Positions 1 to 5,742 are shown, counted from the first letter of the stretch. The stretch: DNA of 6,590 bases from Gammaproteobacteria bacterium (GCA_003645215.1 QNEM01000118.1:1-6590), one strand, 5' to 3'. A program made the numbers and translations. Notes: generated from the sequence alone by a model not told the origin.

Positions 1-483
1 CTTTTGCTTAGCCTGATATTTCGTAATTATCGAGAACCGCTGATCATTATGATCAATATACCTCTGGCGCTGATTGGTGCTATCTGGGGTCATTTGATAA
101 TGGGCCTGGATTTCACCCTGCCGAGCATGATTGGTTTCGTTTCCCTGGCTGGTGTTGTGGTCAATGACTCCATCTTGTTGGTCGAATTTGTGAAGTACCA
201 TGTCGATGAGGGCATGATCTTACACGATGCTGCCAGACGGGCGGTGCATGATCGCTTTCGTGCCATTTTCCTCACCTCTATTACTACGGTTGCAGGCATG
301 ACACCTCTACTGTTTGAGACCAGTACGCAGGCATTGGTTCTTGTGCCCCTGGTTACCAGTATCGTGTTTGGTATGTTGTCATCCACAGTATTGATCATGC
401 TGGTATTGCCTGCCATGTACGCCATTATGGAAGACATTGGTTTCGTGAAATTAACAGCCAGCCCGGAGCAGGTCACTGCCTAG
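1..483 (+). CDS. RND-family efflux permease, C-terminal part (5' end outside window)
   Basis: This is the last 160 residues of an inner-membrane RND transporter, the proton-driven pump of a tripartite efflux system. Frame 1 is open from the first base, so the gene begins upstream of the window; the TTG at base 4 is internal and not a start. Visible features are four hydrophobic stretches (about residues 12-32, 38-63, 88-106 and 115-142), matching the last transmembrane helices of the family. The segment GVVVNDSILLVEF (about residues 51-63) corresponds to the conserved GIVVNNxILLVDF helix of RND pumps, and the TSITTVAGMTPLLF stretch is also typical. It ends with a short hydrophilic tail and TAG. 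The substrate cannot be told from this fragment; the drug-type (HAE-1-like) subfamily seems likelier than the heavy-metal type, but that is an impression. It converges on the minus-strand holin-like gene. Confidence 0.9.
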   Translation, partial: LLLSLIFRNYREPLIIMINIPLALIGAIWGHLIMGLDFTLPSMIGFVSLAGVVVNDSILLVEFVKYHVDEGMILHDAARRAVHDRFRAIFLTSITTVAGMTPLLFETSTQALVLVPLVTSIVFGMLSSTVLIMLVLPAMYAIMEDIGFVKLTASPEQVTA

Positions 484-495
484 ATAATATCCACT

Positions 496-532
496 GGAAA
501 ATTTTCCCTGAATAATATTTTCAGGGGGAAAA
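496..532. terminator. terminator-like hairpin in convergent gap
   Basis: CCCTGAA (506-512) pairs with TTCAGGG (520-526) around a 7-nt loop. The stem extends outward by TTTT (502-505) against AAAA (529-532) if two G residues (527-528) bulge out. The left side also overlaps a perfect 12-bp palindrome, GGAAAATTTTCC (496-507). It lies 13 bp after the RND stop codon, facing the end of the holin-like gene. The minus-strand reading gives a stem followed by AAAATTTT, and the plus-strand reading has no strong U-run. A bidirectional terminator is the simplest reading. Confidence 0.45.
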
Positions 533-602
533 CTGTTCTGGGTAGATCTATCGAGGGTAATACTATAAAGGGCAACCCTGTCGAATAGCTTTCTCTACAG
601 CG

Positions 603-857
603 TCACTCTGCAAAATAATTGTAGAGCCAGGCAAAGATAGCACCACCGATACCGGCGTCAACGGCACCATACAGTGAGCCAATGATGACGCTGGATAAGC
701 CTGTGCCGGGTTGATAGCCAGGATAGACTGAACCCATGACTTCGAGAAAAGTTGAGCCATAGCCGGGAAACATCATGTTGGCACCACCCATGAATAATAA
801 TGCTGCACCCCATATGATTGCTGCGGTGATAGCCAGGCCTTTAACTGATAGTTTCAT
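603..857 (-). CDS. Small two-helix membrane protein, holin-like family
   Basis: An 84-residue hydrophobic protein with two predicted membrane helices (about residues 7-27 and 54-80) joined by a loop containing SVYPGY. The second helix ends in a GGAIFAWLYN motif. Small proteins of this pattern, with a [V/A]D-x-GIGGA-FAWLYN ending, are often labelled bacteriophage holin in databases, but they occur in ordinary chromosomes and I know of no demonstrated lysis role. I chose the ATG at 857-855, which has a good AGGAG Shine-Dalgarno 7 nt upstream; a TTG two codons earlier sits too close to that site. There is no endolysin, spanin or phage gene nearby, so a phage lysis role is unsupported. It is 110 bp downstream of the JmjC gene on the same strand and may have its own promoter. 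Family assignment is fair; function is unknown. Confidence 0.8.
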   Translation of the reverse strand: MKLSVKGLAITAAIIWGAALLFMGGANMMFPGYGSTFLEVMGSVYPGYQPGTGLSSVIIGSLYGAVDAGIGGAIFAWLYNYFAE

Positions 858-891
858 TATCAATCTCCTGATAATTAATAGTATGAATACG

Positions 892-914
892 CTATGAGTA
901 TAGAACTATCATAG
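892..914 (-). promoter_or_regulatory. Possible -10 element inside an inverted repeat, upstream of holin-like gene
   Basis: On the minus strand a TATACT hexamer (902-897) lies 39 nt before the holin-like ATG. It is bracketed by a 6-bp inverted repeat, CTATGA (892-897) and TCATAG (909-914). No convincing -35 box is present at 16-18 nt, so an activator-dependent or weak promoter is possible. This is a weak call based on short motifs in AT-rich DNA. Confidence 0.25.
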
Positions 915-919
915 AAATT

Positions 920-944
920 ATCCCTTGGAAATCATCCTTGGGAT
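920..944. repeat. Imperfect palindrome after the JmjC gene
   Basis: ATCCC (920-924) and GGGAT (940-944) form a 5-bp stem. Inside it, GG and CC can pair again beyond an AA/AA mismatch. It lies 24 bp past the stop codon of the JmjC gene and could be a weak transcription terminator, but no U-run follows. TCCCTTGG and TCCTTGG also occur inside it as a near direct repeat. Confidence 0.25.
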
Positions 945-967
945 TTGGCGCAACTACTGGAAAAACC

Positions 968-1816
968 CTACTGATGGCTTTTGAGTGCCTGCTGTTCCTT
1001 CCAGTCAAACCAGCCCTGTGGTGAGATTTTATTCATTAGACGATCAATGGATGACATAATGATCAGATTGTAGAAACCATGCAGTTTACCCAGCCATGTT
1101 TGACTGGTGCAGCGAAGCGAGATTGCACAGCATGCTTCATCGTATACGACATGATGCCAGTAACCACTGGGGATATACAATGTTTCGCCCGCCTCAAGTA
1201 CGGCCTTAAAACCTTGTACATCTTTCAGTCCTGGAAAGCGTTCAAAATCCGGATGCTCAACATCCACATAACTTCTGCAGGTAAAAGGATAATTATGTAG
1301 ATTTTTCCCTTGCTCGTGGGGAAACAAATAAATGGTTTTTTTTCCATAGATAGACGTATGAAAAACATGTGACATATCAATGTCAAAATGCATCTGCGTC
1401 ACTGACCCCTTGCAACCAAAAAACATAAAAACGAATTGTTTTGACAAACCATCTACCAAAGATGGAAAAACTATATCATCGACCAGCTCCGGTATCTCGG
1501 ATTTGATGTTATACAAAAACATACGCAGGTCCTGTGTTGTTGTTGTCACTTCCTTGATGTATTCCTTCAAAGAAATAGTCTTCAGCATGGACATATAATT
1601 CTTGCCCGCAGCAACAAAACCTTCGTTATAAACCTTTACCTGTTTACCACCATGCTCGTCCTGGAAGAAATCAGGGGTCCACTTCTTTAGTGCCGGCCAG
1701 GATTTTGCCATATCCTGAATAACCAGGGGTCGGAGGGGTTTGAAATATGAAGCAGAGAAATCTTTCCTGTCGATTAATGCAACCTTATCGATAGGGGACA
1801 GTTCTAGTTCAGGCAT
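968..1816 (-). CDS. JmjC/cupin_8-type 2-oxoglutarate- and Fe(II)-dependent oxygenase-like protein
   Basis: A 282-residue cytosolic protein with a cupin-like (JmjC, FIH-like) fold. The N-terminal part has the usual PLVIQDMAKSWPALKKW pattern (about residues 30-46), as in the xPVVxxG-x-x-x-W-P start of this family. The metal triad is visible: H143 and D145 in QMHFDID, and H221 in SGYWHHV, preceded by the EAGETLYIPSGYWH signature. K160 in YGKKTIYLFP is the likely 2-oxoglutarate lysine, by analogy with K214 of human FIH. Family members hydroxylate protein side chains, tRNA-modifying bases or small molecules; this sequence does not reveal the substrate. It starts 39 bp after the RhlA-like hydrolase on the same strand, so the two are probably co-transcribed. 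The ATG at 1816 has no clear Shine-Dalgarno, but residues 7 onward already look family-like, so I kept it. Confidence is high for the fold and low for the substrate. Confidence 0.88.
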   Translation of the reverse strand: MPELELSPIDKVALIDRKDFSASYFKPLRPLVIQDMAKSWPALKKWTPDFFQDEHGGKQVKVYNEGFVAAGKNYMSMLKTISLKEYIKEVTTTTQDLRMFLYNIKSEIPELVDDIVFPSLVDGLSKQFVFMFFGCKGSVTQMHFDIDMSHVFHTSIYGKKTIYLFPHEQGKNLHNYPFTCRSYVDVEHPDFERFPGLKDVQGFKAVLEAGETLYIPSGYWHHVVYDEACCAISLRCTSQTWLGKLHGFYNLIIMSSIDRLMNKISPQGWFDWKEQQALKSHQ

Positions 1817-1855
1817 GGTAATTCTGAAATACTCAGATCAAATTTTGCTTGCTTG

Positions 1856-2665
1856 TTATCTGGCAAGAAACTCGCTGTAGGTATGCAGGATATCTGCTTG
1901 CTCCCAGTGCAGGAAATGTCCAGCGCCGGGTATCATTTTAAATTCACAATCAGGAATTCTTGCTGAAGCTTCCTTGATGTCAACCGGATCAAGAATAGCA
2001 TCATACTCACCGCTCAAGATAAGCGTGGAAGCTGTGATCTTGTCTAGCTCAACAAAGTCCCCGATATCAGATGCCTGTTCTACAAATTCACAATGCTCAT
2101 AGAAGCTGAGGAACTGTTCCTGGCTCATGCCACGGAATTGCTCGATCATCTGCTTCTTGTGTGTCTCAGGAAGATGTTGACCAAATTTTTCTATCATCAG
2201 TGGGGCAAGATCGTCTATTTTGTTGCTGTCAAACAATTTTTGCCCTTCCCGGATTACCTCAATGACTTCTTTGCTGGGCTTGGCACCAAAACTACCCAGT
2301 ATCATTTTATCGATTAATTCCGGGTGGCGTGCGGCCAATGCAGTAGCGATGATCGTTCCCCAGGAAGCTGCCGCCAGGATCACTGTACCATTGCGGTTGG
2401 TTTCTTTAACGATGTTGTGTAATACATCAACCTGTTCATCGAATGAAATACCGGGGGCACCGGATAATATGGTTGCTCTTCCCTGTCCGGGGAGGTCGAA
2501 GACGACGACTGAATAGTCATCAACAAAGTGGCTGACGAATGAACGCCAGGCCGCCATGGTCTGCTTGGCTCCGCTGATACAGATGATCGTTTTCTCTGCT
2601 TCACCATATATACGGTAAGGTACGAGAAACCGTCCTAATTCAAGTTCTCCTTTAACTGTCTTCAT
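1856..2665 (-). CDS. Alpha/beta hydrolase of RhlA/PhaG-like type
   Basis: A 269-residue alpha/beta-hydrolase-fold protein without signal peptide or membrane segment. The oxyanion region is ISGAKQT (about 30-36), followed by VVVFDLPGQG (53-62). The nucleophile is S101 in an A-x-S-W-G elbow instead of the usual G-x-S-x-G; the acid is D222 (SGEYD) and the base H250 (GAGHFLHWE). RhlA of Pseudomonas, as I recall it, has S102, D223 and H251, an ASWGG elbow, GKYLP where this has GQHLP (162-166), and LPHCSF where this has IPDCEF. The Ser-Asp (121) and Asp-His (28) spacings are identical. RhlA makes hydroxyalkanoyloxyalkanoate lipids from 3-hydroxyacyl groups; PhaG moves 3-hydroxyacyl groups from ACP for PHA synthesis. 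Whether this protein is an acyltransferase, thioesterase or plain esterase cannot be read from sequence, and it lacks the roughly 25-residue C-terminal tail of RhlA. The ATG at 2665 has no good Shine-Dalgarno. Confidence 0.85.
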   Translation of the reverse strand: MKTVKGELELGRFLVPYRIYGEAEKTIICISGAKQTMAAWRSFVSHFVDDYSVVVFDLPGQGRATILSGAPGISFDEQVDVLHNIVKETNRNGTVILAAASWGTIIATALAARHPELIDKMILGSFGAKPSKEVIEVIREGQKLFDSNKIDDLAPLMIEKFGQHLPETHKKQMIEQFRGMSQEQFLSFYEHCEFVEQASDIGDFVELDKITASTLILSGEYDAILDPVDIKEASARIPDCEFKMIPGAGHFLHWEQADILHTYSEFLAR

Positions 2666-2726
2666 TATTTATATGTTATTTCGGTATTTATTCGCATGGT
2701 TTATGAGCTTAATTTATGACAATTTG

Positions 2727-2755
2727 ACTATAATTTGGCCATATTATGTGGGCAA
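2727..2755 (-). promoter_or_regulatory. Sigma70-type promoter candidate for the hydrolase-JmjC pair
   Basis: On the minus strand TTGCCC (2755-2750, 4/6 match to the -35 consensus) is followed after exactly 17 bp by TATAGT (2732-2727, 5/6 match to the -10). Transcription would begin near 2720, giving a leader of about 55 nt before the hydrolase ATG at 2665. It lies in the 168-bp gap between the CHI-like gene and the hydrolase, which otherwise has no gene I can support. Confidence 0.5.
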
Positions 2756-2833
2756 AGCTTATGATATTAACTTCTTCTGAAAGTTCATTTCAGTGGCATT
2801 ATAAAGAAATACTGCAAAATTTGCCGGTTTTAT

Positions 2834-3469
2834 TCAGGAATTGGTTAACAATTCCACGATCAGGGCCTTTCTGTCAACTACAGAAAAATCACCAAACCAG
2901 ATTGCCCAAAGGGTTTCAGCAAATTTCACACTCTTGATCGAACTGATCTGTGTCCCCTGAAAAAAGGAAATAACTTCGCCATCAGGATGCCAGCGGATAA
3001 CAAATTTATCATTTTTCCTGACATCTGCATGGATTGCCTGCATGAATTCCTCGACCTGGGGCAGGATTTTAAGGTAATCAGCTTCACTGCTATTTAATTG
3101 CATCCCTGACCTCAGCGAATTTTGTATCTGTTCTGCCGATAACTTCCGCATGAAAACCATTGAAATTTGTTTAATACCGTTATTTTGTAAAATATTTTTA
3201 TAGATATTGTCATACGAAATTCCGGAACCTGTAGCGATCGGTGACTGCTGAATATAATGGGCCATGGAATAGATCTTGAGAAAATATTTTCGACGGATCG
3301 TCAACCCTGTCATAAACAGATCCAGCTGCTCGTTGTTATATTCAATAACTATATTATGCGGAAATAGCTTTTCAACTCCGGTTTCATAGACACTGTCACC
3401 GGCATGTGCAACAGATATAAGTACAATTGCCAGGACGATAGATTTTATAAATAATTTTGAACAACTCAT
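2834..3469 (-). CDS. Exported chalcone-isomerase-like protein
   Basis: A 211-residue protein with a Sec signal peptide: K5 and K9, a hydrophobic core (about 10-21) and a likely cleavage after AHA (21-23), so it should be periplasmic. The mature part fits the bacterial chalcone-isomerase-like family: TGLTIRRKYFLKIYSMAHYI (about 54-73), then ISMVFMRKLSAEQI (102-115), VRKNDKFVIRW with a following GEV turn (150-166), and FAETLWAIWFGD (183-194), a typical ending of the fold. Bacterial members are not known flavonoid enzymes; the fold can bind fatty acids in plant relatives, and the bacterial role is unsettled. Its ATG is 17 bp after the DUF6116-like gene, so these are probably one operon. A perfect 7-bp inverted repeat covers its last codons and stop. 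No catalytic role should be assumed. Confidence 0.82.
   Translation of the reverse strand: MSCSKLFIKSIVLAIVLISVAHAGDSVYETGVEKLFPHNIVIEYNNEQLDLFMTGLTIRRKYFLKIYSMAHYIQQSPIATGSGISYDNIYKNILQNNGIKQISMVFMRKLSAEQIQNSLRSGMQLNSSEADYLKILPQVEEFMQAIHADVRKNDKFVIRWHPDGEVISFFQGTQISSIKSVKFAETLWAIWFGDFSVVDRKALIVELLTNS
2837..2855. repeat. Perfect 7-bp inverted repeat over the end of the CHI-like gene
   Basis: GGAATTG (2837-2843) and CAATTCC (2849-2855) are exact inverse complements around a 5-nt spacer, ending next to the TGA stop on the minus strand. In RNA this is a stem-loop at the extreme 3' end of the message. It is not followed by a U-run, so it may be an mRNA 3'-end stabiliser or pause site or may be chance. 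A second small palindrome, GCAAAATTTGC, lies just beyond at 2814-2824. Confidence 0.45.
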
Positions 3470-3486
3470 GATTCTTGAATAAAATA

Positions 3487-3771
3487 TCAGTGTATTTTAT
3501 CTTCATCATCATTAACGATTTCACCTTCAATGATATCGCCTTCAATTACCTCGTCTTCAATCACCTTGTCTTCCTTGTCCTGATTTCTTTCTTTTTTCCA
3601 GTTGGCGAGGATGATAGCAATCAGGCCAAGTATAATTTCGTCTATAAACGGGATGAAGTCCGGTAGCAGCAGATCAACGAAGAACAGACCTACCACCATA
3701 AAAAAAAGATTTCTAAACCTCAGCTGATCAGCATTCTTTAGAAACCTTTCTATCATGGAAGCAGGAGTCAT
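3487..3771 (-). CDS. Small DUF6116-like membrane protein with acidic repeat tail
   Basis: A 94-residue protein. Residues 1-20 are amphipathic and basic near LRFRN. Two hydrophobic helices follow (about 22-38 and 42-57), joined by the turn LLPDFIPFIDE and ending in LANWKKER. The order LRF-x-NLF, LLxPDxIPFxDE and LGL-x-x-x-LANWK matches what I recall of DUF6116, a small inner-membrane family of unknown function; the name rests on memory. The C-terminal third (60-94) is strongly charged and includes four consecutive five-residue units (69-88) of the type D/E/K-V/I-I/V-E/N-D/G. The ATG at 3771 lies 27 bp after the rhodanese stop, with only a weak Shine-Dalgarno, which suggests translation within a rhodanese-DUF6116-CHI operon. 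M6 is an alternative start with no better ribosome site. Confidence 0.75.
   Translation of the reverse strand: MTPASMIERFLKNADQLRFRNLFFMVVGLFFVDLLLPDFIPFIDEIILGLIAIILANWKKERNQDKEDKVIEDEVIEGDIIEGEIVNDDEDKIH
3508..3567 (-). repeat. Degenerate 15-bp tandem repeat, four units, in coding frame
   Basis: Four back-to-back 15-bp units lie at 3508-3522, 3523-3537, 3538-3552 and 3553-3567. The three right-hand units share the CTTCAAT core at the same offset; the leftmost is more diverged. Each encodes one acidic/hydrophobic five-residue unit (KVIED, EVIEG, DIIEG, EIVND) of the DUF6116-like protein. The unit is a multiple of three, so copy number can change without breaking the frame. Confidence 0.7.
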
Positions 3772-3798
3772 TTTCGCAGGTTCTTTGCAGCAGTAATT

Positions 3799-4152
3799 TT
3801 ATCCAAACACTGCTTTTATGTCTTCGAATTTCGCAGTGATAGCATAGACGTTTGTATAACCCATTTCCTGCAATCTTGCTGCAGCAAGTGAGGCTCGGCC
3901 ACCGCCTGCACAGTGAGTCAGAATCAGGGTATCCGGTTCGGGACAAAGATTCGGAATCTTCATTTCGATTAAACCACGTGAAATGTTAATCGATGCTATA
4001 AGCTGGGATGCTTCGGCATTGGCTGATTCACGTACATCAATTATAAGAGCCCCCTCAGATTCGTCATACAGGTCTTTGGCGGCGATAGCATCAACACAGT
4101 TGATGAGCGCTTGTGCTTCCATAATAAATTCACTCGCAGATTTTATCATCAT
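3799..4152 (-). CDS. Single-domain rhodanese-like protein
   Basis: A 117-residue cytosolic protein with one rhodanese domain, the sulfurtransferase fold that carries a persulfide on a cysteine. Visible are ALIIDVRES (35-43), NISRGLIEMKI (56-66) and the active-site loop HCAGGGRAS, with C81 as the nucleophile, followed by LAAARLQEMGYTNVYAI (89-105). This pattern, with the RG-[LM]-E-[FM] segment and C-A-x-G-G-R loop, is typical of small stand-alone bacterial rhodaneses. The segment that normally reads GHIPGA is SQLIAS here (49-54), and the usual GGFxxW near the end is AKFEDI (107-112). Two adjacent ATGs (4152 and 4149) both sit after a GAGGA site; I list the first. It probably heads an operon with the DUF6116-like and CHI-like genes. 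The sulfur donor and acceptor are unknown. Confidence 0.87.
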   Translation of the reverse strand: MMIKSASEFIMEAQALINCVDAIAAKDLYDESEGALIIDVRESANAEASQLIASINISRGLIEMKIPNLCPEPDTLILTHCAGGGRASLAAARLQEMGYTNVYAITAKFEDIKAVFG

Positions 4153-4262
4153 TTGCTTCCTCTAATCTGAATGCTACCAAGTATATACCTCCGTAATCTT
4201 GTGCGGAAGTTCCTTCAATTTTTCTGCAAACCGAAATTCAATCCAGAGGTCAATGTTTAACA

Positions 4263-5657
4263 CTATTTTAAAATGCTATAACAAGGGACATATTCACTGC
4301 CAGGTAATCTCATTCTGTGTTGTTCAACAAATGATGTTAACAAGGCATCAATCGCGCCCATGATTTTTTTCGCACCCTGTATCTCAAAATTACCATGTTG
4401 CTCAATCGCACTGATACCATCTTCTTTTACATTACCAGCGACAATACCCGAAAAAGCACATCTGAGATTTGCTGCGAGCACATGTGGCTCCTGTTTTGTA
4501 TCCAGTTTTAGTTGGCGCATATTTTTGTGTGTAGGCTTGAAAGGGATTTGCAGTGACGGGCTGATCTTGAGCAACCAGTTAAAGTAACTGGCATCATCCT
4601 GTTTGTGACGGAATTTATGTACCTGTTTTACTCCGGACAGCATTCTATCGGCGACACGTGATGGATTATCAATGATTATTTTGTAGCGTTGTTGTGCTTC
4701 AATACCAAGGGTATCTCCAATGAACTGATTGATTTGTTCAAAATATTCTTTAGAACTTTCAGGACCAGTTAATATGAGGGGACAGGGCATTGATACGTTA
4801 TCAGGGTGTAGAAGTATGCTCAGGATATATAAAATTTCTTCTGCTGTGCCTACGCCACCTGGAAAAATAATAATACCATGGGCGATGCGTACGAACGCCT
4901 CAAGCCTTTTTTCAACATCCGGCATGATGACAAGATTATTAACGATTGGATTGGGTGATTCAGCGGCGATAATGCCCGGTTCGGTTATACCAAGATATTG
5001 CCCATCCAGAATCCGCTGTTTGGCATGGCCAATGGTTGCGCCTTTCATGGGCCCTTTCATTGCTCCTGGACCACAGCCAGTGCAGACATCCAGATCCCGA
5101 AGTCCTATTTGATAACCGACCTCCTTGGTGTAATCGTATTCATCGCGGGTAATAGAATGCCCACCCCAGCAGACGACCATTTTTGGATCATATGTCTTGT
5201 CCAGGATGTGGGCATTTCTTAGAATGTGGAAAACGGCATCTGTAATCCCTTCTGAAGATTCGAGATCGAACCTTGGATTATTATTGATTTCATTTCTGAC
5301 ATAAACTATATCACGTAGAACAGCAAACAAATGCTCGTTGATCCCTCTAATCATTTTATTGCCAACAAAGGCAATTGCCGGGGCATTTTTCAGGGCAAGT
5401 TTGATGCCACGTTCTTCTTTGATGACTTCAATATCAAATAATGGGTAACGGTTTAGTAGTTCCTTACTGTCATCAACATAACTTCCACAGTTAAGTACTG
5501 CCAGTGCGCACTTACGAAAGAGTTCATGTAAATCTCCCTGGCTGGTATCCAGAAGCCTGCTGACTTCTTTTTTTGTTAGCGTATTTAAAAGGTTTTTTGG
5601 CGAAACGACTGCATCCAGGACAGGATGCTTTGTATTACCACGGGTATTTAATTTCAT
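4263..5657 (-). CDS. ppnN: Pyrimidine/purine nucleotide 5'-monophosphate nucleosidase PpnN
   Basis: A 464-residue cytosolic enzyme of the LOG/YgdH type that hydrolyses nucleoside monophosphates to free base and ribose 5-phosphate; the E. coli enzyme is stimulated by (p)ppGpp and helps set nucleotide pools under stress. The N-terminal domain contains LHELFRKCALAVLNCGS (43-59) and an ERGIKL motif. The Rossmann-like LOG core follows: MVVCWGGHSI (160-169), CTGCGPGAMKGPMKGA (192-207), EKRLEAFVRIAHGIIIFPGG (249-268) and the phosphoribosyl-binding signature PGGVGTAEE (266-274). The C-terminal domain has AFSGIVAGNVKEDGI (401-415) and EQHRMRLPGSEY (445-456). The whole reads collinearly with E. coli PpnN (454 residues), with about ten extra residues at the N-terminus. 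The ATG at 5657 has only a weak Shine-Dalgarno. It is transcribed divergently from hemE. Confidence 0.96.
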   Translation of the reverse strand: MKLNTRGNTKHPVLDAVVSPKNLLNTLTKKEVSRLLDTSQGDLHELFRKCALAVLNCGSYVDDSKELLNRYPLFDIEVIKEERGIKLALKNAPAIAFVGNKMIRGINEHLFAVLRDIVYVRNEINNNPRFDLESSEGITDAVFHILRNAHILDKTYDPKMVVCWGGHSITRDEYDYTKEVGYQIGLRDLDVCTGCGPGAMKGPMKGATIGHAKQRILDGQYLGITEPGIIAAESPNPIVNNLVIMPDVEKRLEAFVRIAHGIIIFPGGVGTAEEILYILSILLHPDNVSMPCPLILTGPESSKEYFEQINQFIGDTLGIEAQQRYKIIIDNPSRVADRMLSGVKQVHKFRHKQDDASYFNWLLKISPSLQIPFKPTHKNMRQLKLDTKQEPHVLAANLRCAFSGIVAGNVKEDGISAIEQHGNFEIQGAKKIMGAIDALLTSFVEQHRMRLPGSEYVPCYSILK

Positions 5658-5684
5658 CAGTTCAGCTACCGTTGCTAATTATTA

Positions 5685-5713
5685 TTTATTTTGAATATGT
5701 ATGGCCTTTTCAA
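5685..5713 (-). promoter_or_regulatory. Promoter candidate for ppnN
   Basis: On the minus strand TTGAAA (5713-5708, 5/6 match to the -35 consensus) is separated by 17 bp from AATAAA (5690-5685, 4/6 match to the -10). Transcription would start about 20 nt before the ppnN ATG. The -10 is weak and the DNA AT-rich, so this is tentative. Confidence 0.35.
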
Positions 5714-5716
5714 CAC

Positions 5717-5742
5717 TGGCTCAGACATCGCCTGTCTCGCCA
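5717..5742. repeat. Interrupted inverted repeat in the ppnN-hemE divergent region
   Basis: TGGC (5717-5720) pairs with GCCA (5739-5742), and AGACA (5723-5727) pairs with TGTCT (5733-5737). They are separated by a small TC/C internal loop and a 5-nt centre. It lies immediately upstream of the candidate ppnN -35 box and has no U-run, so an operator-like site for a dimeric regulator fits better than a terminator. No known motif is recognised. Confidence 0.4.

Noticed and set aside
90..476. 128-codon minus-strand open frame across the RND gene
   Set aside because: It is antisense to a clearly conserved RND coding region, and its translation has no recognisable domain.
545..585. Second small hairpin (GGGT/ACCC and TCGA/TCGA with a CA bulge) after the holin-like gene
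   Set aside because: The stem is short and interrupted; the neighbouring 496-532 hairpin is the better terminator candidate.
603..857. Phage lysis module or prophage remnant
   Set aside because: Only the holin-like label points to phage; neighbours are chromosomal genes, and no integrase, attachment repeat, endolysin or structural gene is seen.
968..1816. Assigning the JmjC protein as a ribosomal oxygenase (RoxA/YcfD) or a tRNA hydroxylase
   Set aside because: The length and metal triad fit the broad cupin_8 group, but no subfamily-specific C-terminal domain is visible, so a named substrate is not justified.
2746..2937. 63-codon plus-strand open frame between the CHI-like and hydrolase genes
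   Set aside because: It overlaps the end of the CHI-like gene antisense, covers the promoter candidate, lacks a Shine-Dalgarno and looks like no protein family.
4130..4180. Possible 16-codon leader peptide starting at TTG, 7 nt after a GGAGG on the minus strand, overlapping the rhodanese start
   Set aside because: The ribosome-like site is good, but the start is TTG, the peptide has no attenuator-type residue run and no terminator hairpin follows; chance is likely.
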